From JANQOZ01 sp045106555 (GTDB lineage Bacteria > Pseudomonadota > Gammaproteobacteria > Xanthomonadales > SZUA-38): a DNA stretch of 64,000 bases. The first letter of the stretch is position 1, and each line of letters begins with the position of its first letter. Shown piece by piece: positions 1 through 7,086 of this stretch. A model generated the notes under the pieces. That model saw only the letters and a program-made list of their open reading frames with translations, did no database searches and was not told the origin of the DNA. A program made the position numbers and the translations under genes. The stretch covers positions 1 through 64,000 of the forward strand of contig JBGCET010000028.1 of the NCBI GenBank assembly GCA_045106555.1, read 5' to 3'.

Positions 1-371
1 AGAACTTAGATCACCCCGGGTCGGGTCCACTACCTGTGGTGGATCGAAAAAGTGCAAGCCATCGGATAATCCAGCCCCACGACGAATACCAAGCCTTAGG
101 GGACAACGCCGTATCGCGACAACGTGCCTATCAGTGCCTTACCGATAAGGCGTCCACAAAGACCGAAATCTGCAGCAAGGAAAAGCGTTGGACTCAAGCC
201 GCTGCCAAGACCGAATTCTCCAAATGCTTAACGGGGAAGTTCATCTCAAACCTCCGGGCCACCCAACCATGGTCCAGAAAATTTAATCTGACCCCATTTG
301 CGCAATGTATGACCGCTTTGGCACCTAGGAGCGGACGGTCATCGTTAACCATGTCGCGCAGCCCTGCTTGG
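1..371. other. Intergenic stretch with degenerate repeat copy A
   Basis: I see no convincing gene here; the open frames are shadows of the LysR gene or of repeat DNA. Positions about 86-300 align, with small gaps, to about 12941-13136. Both share accaagc-tt-gg-ggacaac, then gacaacgt, then aaggcg, then gcgttgg-tcaagccg, in the same order. Both end at the same side with a CAGAAAA...CTG-CCCC motif (here 275-300). They look like two old copies of one non-coding element. The left edge cannot be judged because the window starts here. Confidence 0.5.
275..300 (+). repeat. CTGACCCC-type repeat, copy 1
   Basis: The core reads cagaaaatttaatctgaccc followed by catttg. It matches 8536-8576, 11438-11477 and 13095-13136 in sequence and orientation. 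Other copies have a second block, GACCCCGTTTT, which is missing or decayed here. It marks the right end of degenerate repeat copy A. Confidence 0.6.
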
Positions 372-1265
372 TCACAATATCTCAGCCAGCGCGACATTCA
401 GCAGATCATAGATGACGCGGATGCGTCGACTGGTATGGAGCTCTCGATGAGTGACGAGCCAAATCGGAATAGGAAACGAGACGCAGTCTGTCAGCACGGG
501 AACCAACTCTGGGAACAAGTCAGCCGTTTGGCGCGGAAGAAAGCTAATCCCCAACCCTTGTCTAACGAGTTCGATGACGGCAGTACCACTGGCCGTCCTG
601 ATCTTGAATTGCTCCGCACTCAGCTCGACGCCGAGCGCTTGCATCATCGCCAGATAACGCCCATCCGGTGGCACCCCGATAAAGGTTAATGTCGATAACT
701 CGTCCGCCCTGGCTGGGTGGCCAGCAGCAGTTAGGTATGATTTCGATGCATAGAGATGTGCCGAGGCATTGCCGACGAGCTTGGCGATCAGGTCAGGCTG
801 CTCCGGTCGCGCATGCCGAATAGCAATATCCGCCTCACGCTTGGTTAAATCGCGAACGTCATTCGATGCGACGAGTTCCACCACGATGTTTGGCGCCATT
901 ACGCGAATTTGGCTCATTGCCGTTGGCAGCAAGTAGGTCGCCATCATGTCCGTCGCTGTGATGCTGACATGTCCTTCGACAGACTGAGATTGTCCGGAAG
1001 CCGCAAGGGACAGGTGCATCGCCGCCTCACCCATTAATCGGACATGATCGGCCAGTTCGACGCCGGCGTCCGTCAAGGTCATGGTGCGCGGGCCGCGTTC
1101 GAACAAGGTCACGCCGAGGTCCTGCTCCAAACCCGAAACCTGTCGACTGAGCGTCGGCTGTGTCTGGCCAAGCGCTCGAGCCGCAGCAGATAGCGAACCC
1201 TCCTCGACAGTAGCAAGGAAGGCGCGTACTTGATTCCAGTCGAAGGATATTGACTGCCAGTTCAC
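372..1265 (-). CDS. LysR family transcriptional regulator
   Basis: A 297-residue DNA-binding regulator of normal LysR length. The N-terminal winged helix spans about residues 9-67 with the typical segment LSAAARALGQTQPTLSRQVS. The substrate-binding (periplasmic-binding-like) domain fills about 95-295. The start is a GTG at 1265 with no clear ribosome site, so the true start may differ by a few codons. It is divergent from a SAM methyltransferase at 1355, the classic arrangement for a LysR protein controlling its neighbour and itself, but the target and effector are unknown. The family call is firm. Confidence 0.9.
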   Translation of the reverse strand: MNWQSISFDWNQVRAFLATVEEGSLSAAARALGQTQPTLSRQVSGLEQDLGVTLFERGPRTMTLTDAGVELADHVRLMGEAAMHLSLAASGQSQSVEGHVSITATDMMATYLLPTAMSQIRVMAPNIVVELVASNDVRDLTKREADIAIRHARPEQPDLIAKLVGNASAHLYASKSYLTAAGHPARADELSTLTFIGVPPDGRYLAMMQALGVELSAEQFKIRTASGTAVIELVRQGLGISFLPRQTADLFPELVPVLTDCVSFPIPIWLVTHRELHTSRRIRVIYDLLNVALAEIL

Positions 1266-1281
1266 CTATTTATGTATACCA

Positions 1282-1326
1282 ACTATCCGTTTTAAGGGGT
1301 TTTTATGCCTTATTCGTATGGATAGT
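1282..1326. promoter_or_regulatory. Divergent promoter region with inverted repeat
   Basis: The 89 bp between the LysR gene and the methyltransferase hold actatcc (1282-1288) and its complement ggatagt (1320-1326), separated by 31 bp, plus AT-rich sequence. This could be a LysR-type operator serving both promoters. It is inferred from position and symmetry only. Confidence 0.35.
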
Positions 1327-1354
1327 ATGCACGCCTTGCTGTTTGGAGCCAACC

Positions 1355-2110
1355 ATGTCTTCCTTGAATGACCAGACCATTCCCATGTACTCCGGTTCGA
1401 TCGGATCATGGGAAATCTCTATCAGTCGCCGCCCACTCGGGGCGCTTGAGCTTGCCAACCGCTACGATCGGATAGCTACGAAATGGAGCCGCCTGACCGG
1501 GCGTCTCGGATATCCGCACGCCTACGAACGACTGTGGAAGCAATTCATATACAAAGCCAACCTAATACCGCCTGCCTACCCACTTAGGTTACTGGATTGT
1601 GGTGTTGGTACCGGGTCCTTCGCATTAGCATTCGCGCGTGCATGGGATGCGCCCGTTTGTGTCGATGCGGTCGATGTGTCGGACAGGATGATCGAACAAG
1701 CACGGCAACGTTTTCGTCAGGAAGGGCACGAAGTCTCGATTCAGTGTGCGGATGTTTGTGCGCTGCCTTACTCAGATAATCAGTTCGATTTGGTAATGGC
1801 CGCTCACGTGCTTGAACACTTGCCTGACCCGGTGGCCGCGCTCAAGGAAATGCGGCGCACCTTGAAACCTGGCGGCTGGCTCATGCTATGCCTGACCCGC
1901 GAGTCTACCCTGGGGAGTTACGTTCAATTGAAGTGGCGCACGCATCGACTGACGCCGGAGCGGGGCGAGTCTTGGCTCAACGCCGCTGGCCTCAATGCCG
2001 AACGGATGAAACTTGCCTCGAGCGGCTGGTTTCAACAAACCAGCATCACCTGCGTTGGCAGGAAACCGACTCAACCTTTAAAGAATCTGAACCATGAAAA
2101 TTCCTGTTAG
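1355..2110 (+). CDS. Class I SAM-dependent methyltransferase
   Basis: A 251-residue methyltransferase of the UbiE/Methyltransf_11 type. Motif I (LLDCGVGTG) is at about residues 79-87, followed by the acidic loop VDVSDRM and a post-motif region with HVLEHLPDP. The ATG at 1355 is chosen because ttggagccaaccatg supplies a ribosome site; an open frame extends upstream to 1250 but would cross the divergent promoter. The substrate is unknown. Its 3' end overlaps the first codons of a second, truncated methyltransferase, which suggests an ancestral pair of methyltransferase genes. Confidence 0.85.
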   Translation: MSSLNDQTIPMYSGSIGSWEISISRRPLGALELANRYDRIATKWSRLTGRLGYPHAYERLWKQFIYKANLIPPAYPLRLLDCGVGTGSFALAFARAWDAPVCVDAVDVSDRMIEQARQRFRQEGHEVSIQCADVCALPYSDNQFDLVMAAHVLEHLPDPVAALKEMRRTLKPGGWLMLCLTRESTLGSYVQLKWRTHRLTPERGESWLNAAGLNAERMKLASSGWFQQTSITCVGRKPTQPLKNLNHENSC

Positions 2111-2174
2111 AGCCCCCGATGCCCGCTTCTGGAATCGGGTTTCCAAACATTACGCGCAATCGAATCAGCCATGA
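2094..2174 (+). pseudogene. 5' stub of a second SAM methyltransferase
   Basis: An ATG at 2094, inside the end of the upstream methyltransferase gene, opens a 26-codon frame containing DARFWNRVSKHYAQSN. This is the characteristic first helix of many class I methyltransferases (an N-terminal x-FW-x-R-[IV]-[AS]-x-x-Y pattern). The frame stops at 2172-2174, exactly where the DUF2306 gene begins (2171). I infer the rest of this methyltransferase was lost when the DUF2306 gene was joined here. Too little is left to name a function. Confidence 0.5.
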
Positions 2175-2845
2175 TAGATCTAAACAAATCAGAATGGTTC
2201 GTCTTAATCGGATTACTTTTACTAAGCTTCGTTCCTTGCGTCGGAGGAACGTTTCGGCTGGTAGAGCTGGTTGTTGGATCAGAATTTTTGCCGGAAAACC
2301 CGAGAATAGAATCTGTTCCATTTCCAGCTGTGTTGCACATTGTGAGTTCCGTTCTCTATTGCATTCTTGGAGCCTTTCAATTTCTCCAGAGTATTAAGAG
2401 GGACTACCCGAAATGGCATCAACTAGCAGGGCGGCTTCTTGTCAGTGCAGGCATCGTGTCCGCTATATCGGGCTTATGGATGACACACTATTACCCGTTC
2501 TCTGACCATCTTCAGGGTAGCGTCCTCTATTTTGTCCGTATTCTTGTCGGGTCCTCAATGACGGCATTTATTTGGTTGGGATTATCAGCAGTTTTCAAAA
2601 AGAGAATTTCGCAACATCAAGCATGGATGATACGTGCTTATGCTTTAGGGCAAGGAGCAGGCACGCAAGTATTGATCACAATTCCATGGTTGTTGACTGT
2701 TGGCGAGCCCAGTGGACTTACAAGGGACATATTCATGACGTTTGCCTGGATGATAAATGTCGGTGTCGCCGAATGGGTTATTAATCGGCAGGCCAAACCA
2801 AATTGGACCGCACCATTACCGTCAAGCCTGATACGTCACCCTTAA
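2171..2845 (+). CDS. DUF2306 family membrane protein
   Basis: A 224-residue integral membrane protein with about six hydrophobic segments. It carries features I associate with DUF2306: a histidine-containing helix (LHIVSSVLYCILGAFQF), then WHQLAGRLLV, a short WMT-x-YYP loop and QHQAWMIRAYALGQGAGTQ. The function of the family is not established. The gene is clearly AT-richer than its neighbours, uses codons unlike them, and starts at the point where a methyltransferase stub is cut off, all consistent with recent acquisition. No strong ribosome site precedes 2171, so it may rely on coupling to the upstream stub. Confidence 0.75.
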   Translation: MIDLNKSEWFVLIGLLLLSFVPCVGGTFRLVELVVGSEFLPENPRIESVPFPAVLHIVSSVLYCILGAFQFLQSIKRDYPKWHQLAGRLLVSAGIVSAISGLWMTHYYPFSDHLQGSVLYFVRILVGSSMTAFIWLGLSAVFKKRISQHQAWMIRAYALGQGAGTQVLITIPWLLTVGEPSGLTRDIFMTFAWMINVGVAEWVINRQAKPNWTAPLPSSLIRHP

Positions 2846-3118
2846 GTCACCGCCCTCGATGCCTGGATATTGTTTGACTACCGCGTCTCTTCTTCGTTGC
2901 GGCTTTCCTCAATAAGGAAAAATCCGACATAGTCTTGGGCAAATCAAAACAAGTACTACAGCTCGATTGGTCACTTCGACGGAATTTTTTCTAAACCTGT
3001 TGACGCGGCTGGCAACGAATCCGGCGCTTTGCACCCCTGCCCATCTAAAACTAAATGCTAGACATTTGCCCGGTATTTTTTGGACCTTTCTTCAGGGGTT
3101 TTTCCCGGCTTCAAGAAC

Positions 3119-3133
3119 GCACCAAAACGGCGC
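3119..3133. promoter_or_regulatory. NtrC-like palindrome
   Basis: GCACCAAAACGGCGC matches the enterobacterial NtrC site GCACCAAAATGGTGC at 13 of 15 positions and sits 159 bp upstream of a gene whose sensor domains are of the nitrate/nitrite-sensor type. This would fit nitrogen control, but it is a single site and no sigma-54 promoter was identified downstream. Confidence 0.3.
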
Positions 3134-3229
3134 ACCAACCAGGGGCAAAATCCTTTGTAAACAACCATTGCTATGAGATTTGTAGCATGGACTATATGCC
3201 CTCCGTATATATCCTATGCCCTTGATATC

Positions 3230-3251
3230 AGCTGTCGTCCTACCGGCAGCT
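3230..3251. promoter_or_regulatory. Hairpin in leader of the sensor operon
   Basis: agctgtcg (3230-3237) can pair with cggcagct (3244-3251), an 8-bp stem with one G-U pair and a 6-nt loop. It ends 40 bp before the start codon. It lacks a T run, so it is not an obvious terminator; it could be an RNA control element or an operator. Confidence 0.3.
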
Positions 3252-3291
3252 GAGTCGCCGCTAAAAATCAAAAAACTAAGGACAGTTTCAA

Positions 3292-5868
3292 ATGGGTGTC
3301 AAAAGAACCAAGGCTAGCGCGGGCGCTGGACGTTACCGATCACTGATGGCGTTTATCGCGGCCTTTGTGATGATTATCGTTGGCGTGTTGGCCGTTAACT
3401 TTTACGTCTCTGCTCAGTTTGCCGCTGACGCGCTGGAGATTAACCTCGCGGGTCGTCAGCGAATGCTGACCCAACGAACGATGAAAGCACTTCAAAACGT
3501 GGTCCGTGCCGAACAATCGGGACAGACAGTGGAGAAAGAGCTTTCTGAACTACGCAGTGCATTTACCCTGTTTAGTAATACGCTCAATGCCTTTGACCGC
3601 GGCGGCGAAACACTGGATGCATCGGGCAACAAGATCACTCTCGATCCCGCTGAAAACCCCGATGCAAGAGCGGCCATCAATGAAGCCCAGGCCTTGTTCG
3701 CCCCCTACAGCGAAACGCTTGCGGAGCTGACACAGGCCGATTCTGCGATCTTGCAGCACGTTGCAGACGCCACCGCTGCGACGGTGCAAGTTACCGGTCC
3801 ATTGCTTACCGCCACCAATGCATTCACCGAAGCGCTATCTAAAACAAACGCGCCGTCCAGCTCCATTGACCTTGCCGGGCGTCAACGGATGCTGAGTCAA
3901 AAAATTTCCAACCACATGCTGGCTGTGCCAATTTCCCAACTCAACGACCAACCGGTTGAAAAACCATTGCAACAGTTACGGGAGTCGGTCGCATTGTTCG
4001 ACAGCACGTTAAGTGCGTTCGAACTTGGCGGCCAAGCCACCACGATAAACGGCAGACAGATTCAGTTAGCCGCCGTTTCCGAACCCGCGGCAAGGGCTGC
4101 ACTCAACGAAACTCGAGGTATATGGAATGAAATCGAAGGCTCAGTCAAACAGCTAACGCAGGCAACCATTGACGACCAGAAAACCCTCAATTTGTTGGCC
4201 TCTGGCGTTCGCTTGGGTACCTCTGCCAACAACCAGCTTCTTGCTCTTATGAACCAGCTCACAGTTGCTCTGGAAGCTGAGTCTTCCTCTCGGTCTAACG
4301 TACTGAGATGGATTCAGGTTGGCGGTATCTTGCTCGCGCTAGCGATGTTCGGTTTTATTGTCTTTGGTTTCTTGCGACAGCTAGGTAAGTCAGATTCGGA
4401 ATTGGATGAAGCGCGCAACGAAACCGAGCAAATTCTGGACACTGTGAAAGACGGGCTGTTTTTGATGGATAACGACATGAACATCGGCACCCAGCACTCC
4501 ACCTCACTGAGCACAATCATCAACGAGCGTCAGCCAGGTGGTAAGAACTTTCTCGGGTTGCTGGAAAAAATTGTGCCAGAGAAAACTCTCACTACTGCCC
4601 GCGATTACGTTGACTTACTGTTTGGCGACCGAGTGAACGAAGAGTTAGTCACGGATCTCAATCCGCTTGATGAAGTTGAAGTCTTTTTTGAAGGTGATGA
4701 CGGCGAACATGACGTTCGACATCTGGAGTTCAGCTTCAAGCGAGCCAAAGTTGGCGATGCGACGTCCCACCTTCTGGTTCAAGTAGACGACATCAGCGAA
4801 CGGGTAAAACTGGAGCGCGAGCTGGACGAATCTCGGGAACAAGCTCAAGAACAATTCGACCTGATGTTGAAAGTGCTCCACGTTGAGCCCGCATTACTGA
4901 CCCATTTCCTCAATCAAACCGACACACGCTTGGCCAAGATCAATGGAATCTTGCGGAAACGTTCGGAAAGCTCTCTCAAGAACCGCGAAAAGCTGGATGA
5001 AATCTATCGCCTGATGCATTCCATCAAGGGTGACGCAGCCGCATTAGACCTGGAAGCATTTGCTGACAAGGCCCATGCATTTGAAAACATGCTCGAAGAA
5101 CTTCGGGTACGAAGCAACTTACAAGGTGGTGACTTCCTCAACCTAACCATCAGGCTGGACGAATTCATGAGCCAAAATGAATCTTTGCGCGAACTAATTC
5201 ACAGGCTTGGAGACCTTCAGTCCATTGCCAGTTCTAATTCACGTGAGAATTTTGAAGAACTCTCAACGCCTTCACCCATTGGAAACGGCACTCAACTGTC
5301 CACGAAACTCAGACGATTCGCACAACGATTGGCCGAAGATGAAGGGAAGAAGCTGACGATTGAAATCGAAGGTGAAGAGAAAATCCCAGAGGAAAAAGCA
5401 GACATCGTCGATGAAGTACTCACTCAAATGCTGCGCAATGCCGTTGTTCACGGATTGGAAACACCGCAGGAACGCCAAGAGCGAGGAAAAGGCGCTAAGG
5501 GACAGATCAATATTTCCGTTTCAAAACTGGCCGATAACGAGATTGACATTGTGTTCAGAGACGATGGGCGCGGCCTATCGCTTAACAGAATAAAAGCTGC
5601 AGCAGTGTCAAAGGATCTGGTTACCGCCAAACAAGCAGCTTCTATGGATAAACGTCAGACGGTCAGTCTGATTTTCAAACCGGGTTTTTCAACGGCCATC
5701 GCCGGTAAAAATGCGGGCCGAGGCGTCGGCATGGACATCGTGGCGTCGCGAGTCAAAGAACTTGGTGGACGTCTTGGGCTTAAGACTGATGACGGCAAGG
5801 GTTGCGAATTCCGTATCCGCATGCCGCTAGCTCAAGAACAGAGATCAGAAACAGAGGAGATAGCCTGA
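3292..5868 (+). CDS. PilJ-type sensor histidine kinase with CheA-like HPt and ATPase modules
   Basis: An 858-residue membrane sensor kinase. In order: transmembrane segment 1 (about 19-41); two PilJ/NarX-like helical sensor repeats opening with NLAGRQRMLTQR (51-62) and DLAGRQRMLSQK (193-204), which resemble the nitrate-binding P-box of NarX; transmembrane segment 2 (about 341-361); a PAS-like region (about 375-500); an HPt domain with phospho-acceptor H576 in MHSIKGDAA; and a CheA-type ATPase with N box (N716, NAVVHG), G1 (DDGRGL, 757-762) and GVGMD (811-815). The CheW-like coupling domain of a true CheA is absent, so it probably does not join chemoreceptor arrays. First gene of a five-gene operon; its stop overlaps the cheY start. 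Confidence 0.9.
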   Translation: MGVKRTKASAGAGRYRSLMAFIAAFVMIIVGVLAVNFYVSAQFAADALEINLAGRQRMLTQRTMKALQNVVRAEQSGQTVEKELSELRSAFTLFSNTLNAFDRGGETLDASGNKITLDPAENPDARAAINEAQALFAPYSETLAELTQADSAILQHVADATAATVQVTGPLLTATNAFTEALSKTNAPSSSIDLAGRQRMLSQKISNHMLAVPISQLNDQPVEKPLQQLRESVALFDSTLSAFELGGQATTINGRQIQLAAVSEPAARAALNETRGIWNEIEGSVKQLTQATIDDQKTLNLLASGVRLGTSANNQLLALMNQLTVALEAESSSRSNVLRWIQVGGILLALAMFGFIVFGFLRQLGKSDSELDEARNETEQILDTVKDGLFLMDNDMNIGTQHSTSLSTIINERQPGGKNFLGLLEKIVPEKTLTTARDYVDLLFGDRVNEELVTDLNPLDEVEVFFEGDDGEHDVRHLEFSFKRAKVGDATSHLLVQVDDISERVKLERELDESREQAQEQFDLMLKVLHVEPALLTHFLNQTDTRLAKINGILRKRSESSLKNREKLDEIYRLMHSIKGDAAALDLEAFADKAHAFENMLEELRVRSNLQGGDFLNLTIRLDEFMSQNESLRELIHRLGDLQSIASSNSRENFEELSTPSPIGNGTQLSTKLRRFAQRLAEDEGKKLTIEIEGEEKIPEEKADIVDEVLTQMLRNAVVHGLETPQERQERGKGAKGQINISVSKLADNEIDIVFRDDGRGLSLNRIKAAAVSKDLVTAKQAASMDKRQTVSLIFKPGFSTAIAGKNAGRGVGMDIVASRVKELGGRLGLKTDDGKGCEFRIRMPLAQEQRSETEEIA

Positions 5869-6236
5869 TGCGCCTAATGATCGTGGACGACTCAATGATA
5901 ATTCGCCGGCGAATAAAACGGGCAGTGGAAGAATACAGCCTTGAGGTTGTGGGCACGGCTAACGATGGCACTGAAGCCGTTGAGTTGGTGCAAGTCGCGA
6001 AACCTGAAATTGTCACCATGGACTTAACCATGCCGGAAATGGACGGCATCCAGTGCATCGAAGAAATATTGAAAATAGATCCAAGCCTAAAAATCCTCGT
6101 TGTGTCTGCGCTGGCTGACAAAGCCATGGCCATTCAAGCGATGAAAAAGGGTGCACTAGGGTTTTTGTGTAAGCCGTTTACCGAAAGCCAGATCACAACG
6201 GCACTGTATAAACTCGTTAAGGGGGCTGCGGCATGA
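5868..6236 (+). CDS. CheY-like single-domain response regulator
   Basis: A 122-residue stand-alone receiver domain. The acidic pocket is D7/D8, the phospho-acceptor is D52 (TMDLTMPEMDG), the switch residue is S80 and the conserved lysine is K102 in the KPF segment. There is no output domain, so it acts by protein contact, as CheY does. The ATG at 5868 is preferred over an upstream frame because it overlaps the kinase stop (TGATG) behind an acagaggaga ribosome site. The obvious phospho-donor is the HPt of the preceding kinase and the likely phosphatase is the next gene. Translational coupling suggests fixed stoichiometry. Confidence 0.92.
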   Translation: MRLMIVDDSMIIRRRIKRAVEEYSLEVVGTANDGTEAVELVQVAKPEIVTMDLTMPEMDGIQCIEEILKIDPSLKILVVSALADKAMAIQAMKKGALGFLCKPFTESQITTALYKLVKGAAA

Positions 6237-6679
6237 AAGAAGAAGACCTGAAGGTATTTATCGAAGGAGTAACCCACTACTTCGACCAGATGTCAGAGAG
6301 TCCGGCCTCTGTGGAAACGCCTTTTCTGCAGGAAAACAACACGACCATGGCGCATGAATACACCGGTATTATCGGCATTTCAGGGCGCAAACGCGGGTGC
6401 GTTTACTTTACAACGCCGGGCAAATTGCTGCGCCACCTTCTTCTTGCTATCGGTGAGGAGGACACTTCTGAGGAAGCCGTTTGCGACCTGGTTGGAGAGG
6501 TTGCCAACACTATCGCTGGCAACGCAAGACGCTACTTTGGGTCTGAGTTCATGATCTCAGTACCTGTTGTTGTCGATGGCGCGCCAGAACGTATAAAACT
6601 GCCGCAGAGCGTAAGGTCTTTTGTTATACCGGTTACTTGGAGGGGATATGAGTCAGCTGTTGTCATTTGCCTTGAATAA
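6233..6679 (+). CDS. CheX-like CheY-P phosphatase
   Basis: A 148-residue protein of the CheC/CheX/FliY phosphatase group. The diagnostic helix is GEVANTIAGNAR, with E89 and N92 matching the ExxN catalytic pair that lets CheX dephosphorylate CheY-P. There is a single such motif, as in CheX (CheC has two). It overlaps the cheY stop by four bases (ATGA), the tightest possible coupling. I infer it resets the CheY of this operon. The family fit rests on motif and context; the N-terminal 40 residues are not informative. Confidence 0.82.
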   Translation: MKEEDLKVFIEGVTHYFDQMSESPASVETPFLQENNTTMAHEYTGIIGISGRKRGCVYFTTPGKLLRHLLLAIGEEDTSEEAVCDLVGEVANTIAGNARRYFGSEFMISVPVVVDGAPERIKLPQSVRSFVIPVTWRGYESAVVICLE

Positions 6680-7064
6680 AGCGCGTTCGCCAATCTCACC
6701 TTCTCGTGAGACAGCTAACTTAAGGCTGGAAAAGCGTCAAAGTGCCCGATATGACCTCGATCGCTATGTCAGTGCCTATGACGCCAAAGCGGTCAAGGTG
6801 GGGCATCTGGTTGACATCAGCGTTGGAGGGATAAGCTTGATTGGCAAGCAGCCTCTGACGCCCGGCAACGAAATTGCGCTGCGTCTGACCAACATCATTG
6901 AGACCCAAGCCCAGCGTGAATTCATTGACGTCAGCACTATCGTTCGGTGGGTTGCCCAACGCAAGGCCACAGGACTCTATGTAGCAGGAATTGAATTTCA
7001 CTCATTGGATGTAAAAGCGCGGATGCGGATCGGTAAGCTGATCAATTCACTCTGCGTAGACTAA
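6648..7064 (+). CDS. PilZ domain protein, predicted c-di-GMP receptor
   Basis: A 138-residue single-domain PilZ protein. The two ligand signatures are visible: RQSAR (30-34, the RxxxR motif) and DISVGG (56-61, the D/NxSxxG motif), so binding of cyclic di-GMP is expected. The start at 6648 follows a strong ttggagggg ribosome site and lies 32 bp inside the end of cheX; an earlier frame start at 6621 has no such site. Its presence links the CheY branch to c-di-GMP. There is no GGDEF or EAL protein in the window, so the nucleotide would come from elsewhere in the cell. Confidence 0.9.
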   Translation: MSQLLSFALNKARSPISPSRETANLRLEKRQSARYDLDRYVSAYDAKAVKVGHLVDISVGGISLIGKQPLTPGNEIALRLTNIIETQAQREFIDVSTIVRWVAQRKATGLYVAGIEFHSLDVKARMRIGKLINSLCVD

Positions 7065-7086
7065 TATCGTTAGATTAAGGACAGAC

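Larger units (their letters stand above)
2846..3291. other. Long leader / promoter region of the sensor operon
   Basis: 446 bp without a convincing gene; a 69-codon frame at 2967-3176 has no similarity that I recognise. The region is rich in short A/T tracts and holds an imperfect palindrome at 3119-3133 and a hairpin at 3230-3251, and probably carries the main promoter of the five-gene operon that follows. I could not place a convincing -12/-24 sigma-54 promoter. Confidence 0.4.

Noticed and set aside
36..689. 217-codon frame at the left edge
   Set aside because: Its second half is antisense to the LysR gene and the first half lies in degenerate repeat DNA; no protein-like features.
2967..3176. 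69-codon frame in the leader of the sensor operon
   Set aside because: No ribosome site, odd composition and no recognisable segment.
2846..3291. Sigma-54 promoter for the sensor operon
   Set aside because: No GG-N10-GC pair with acceptable flanks was found downstream of the NtrC-like site.
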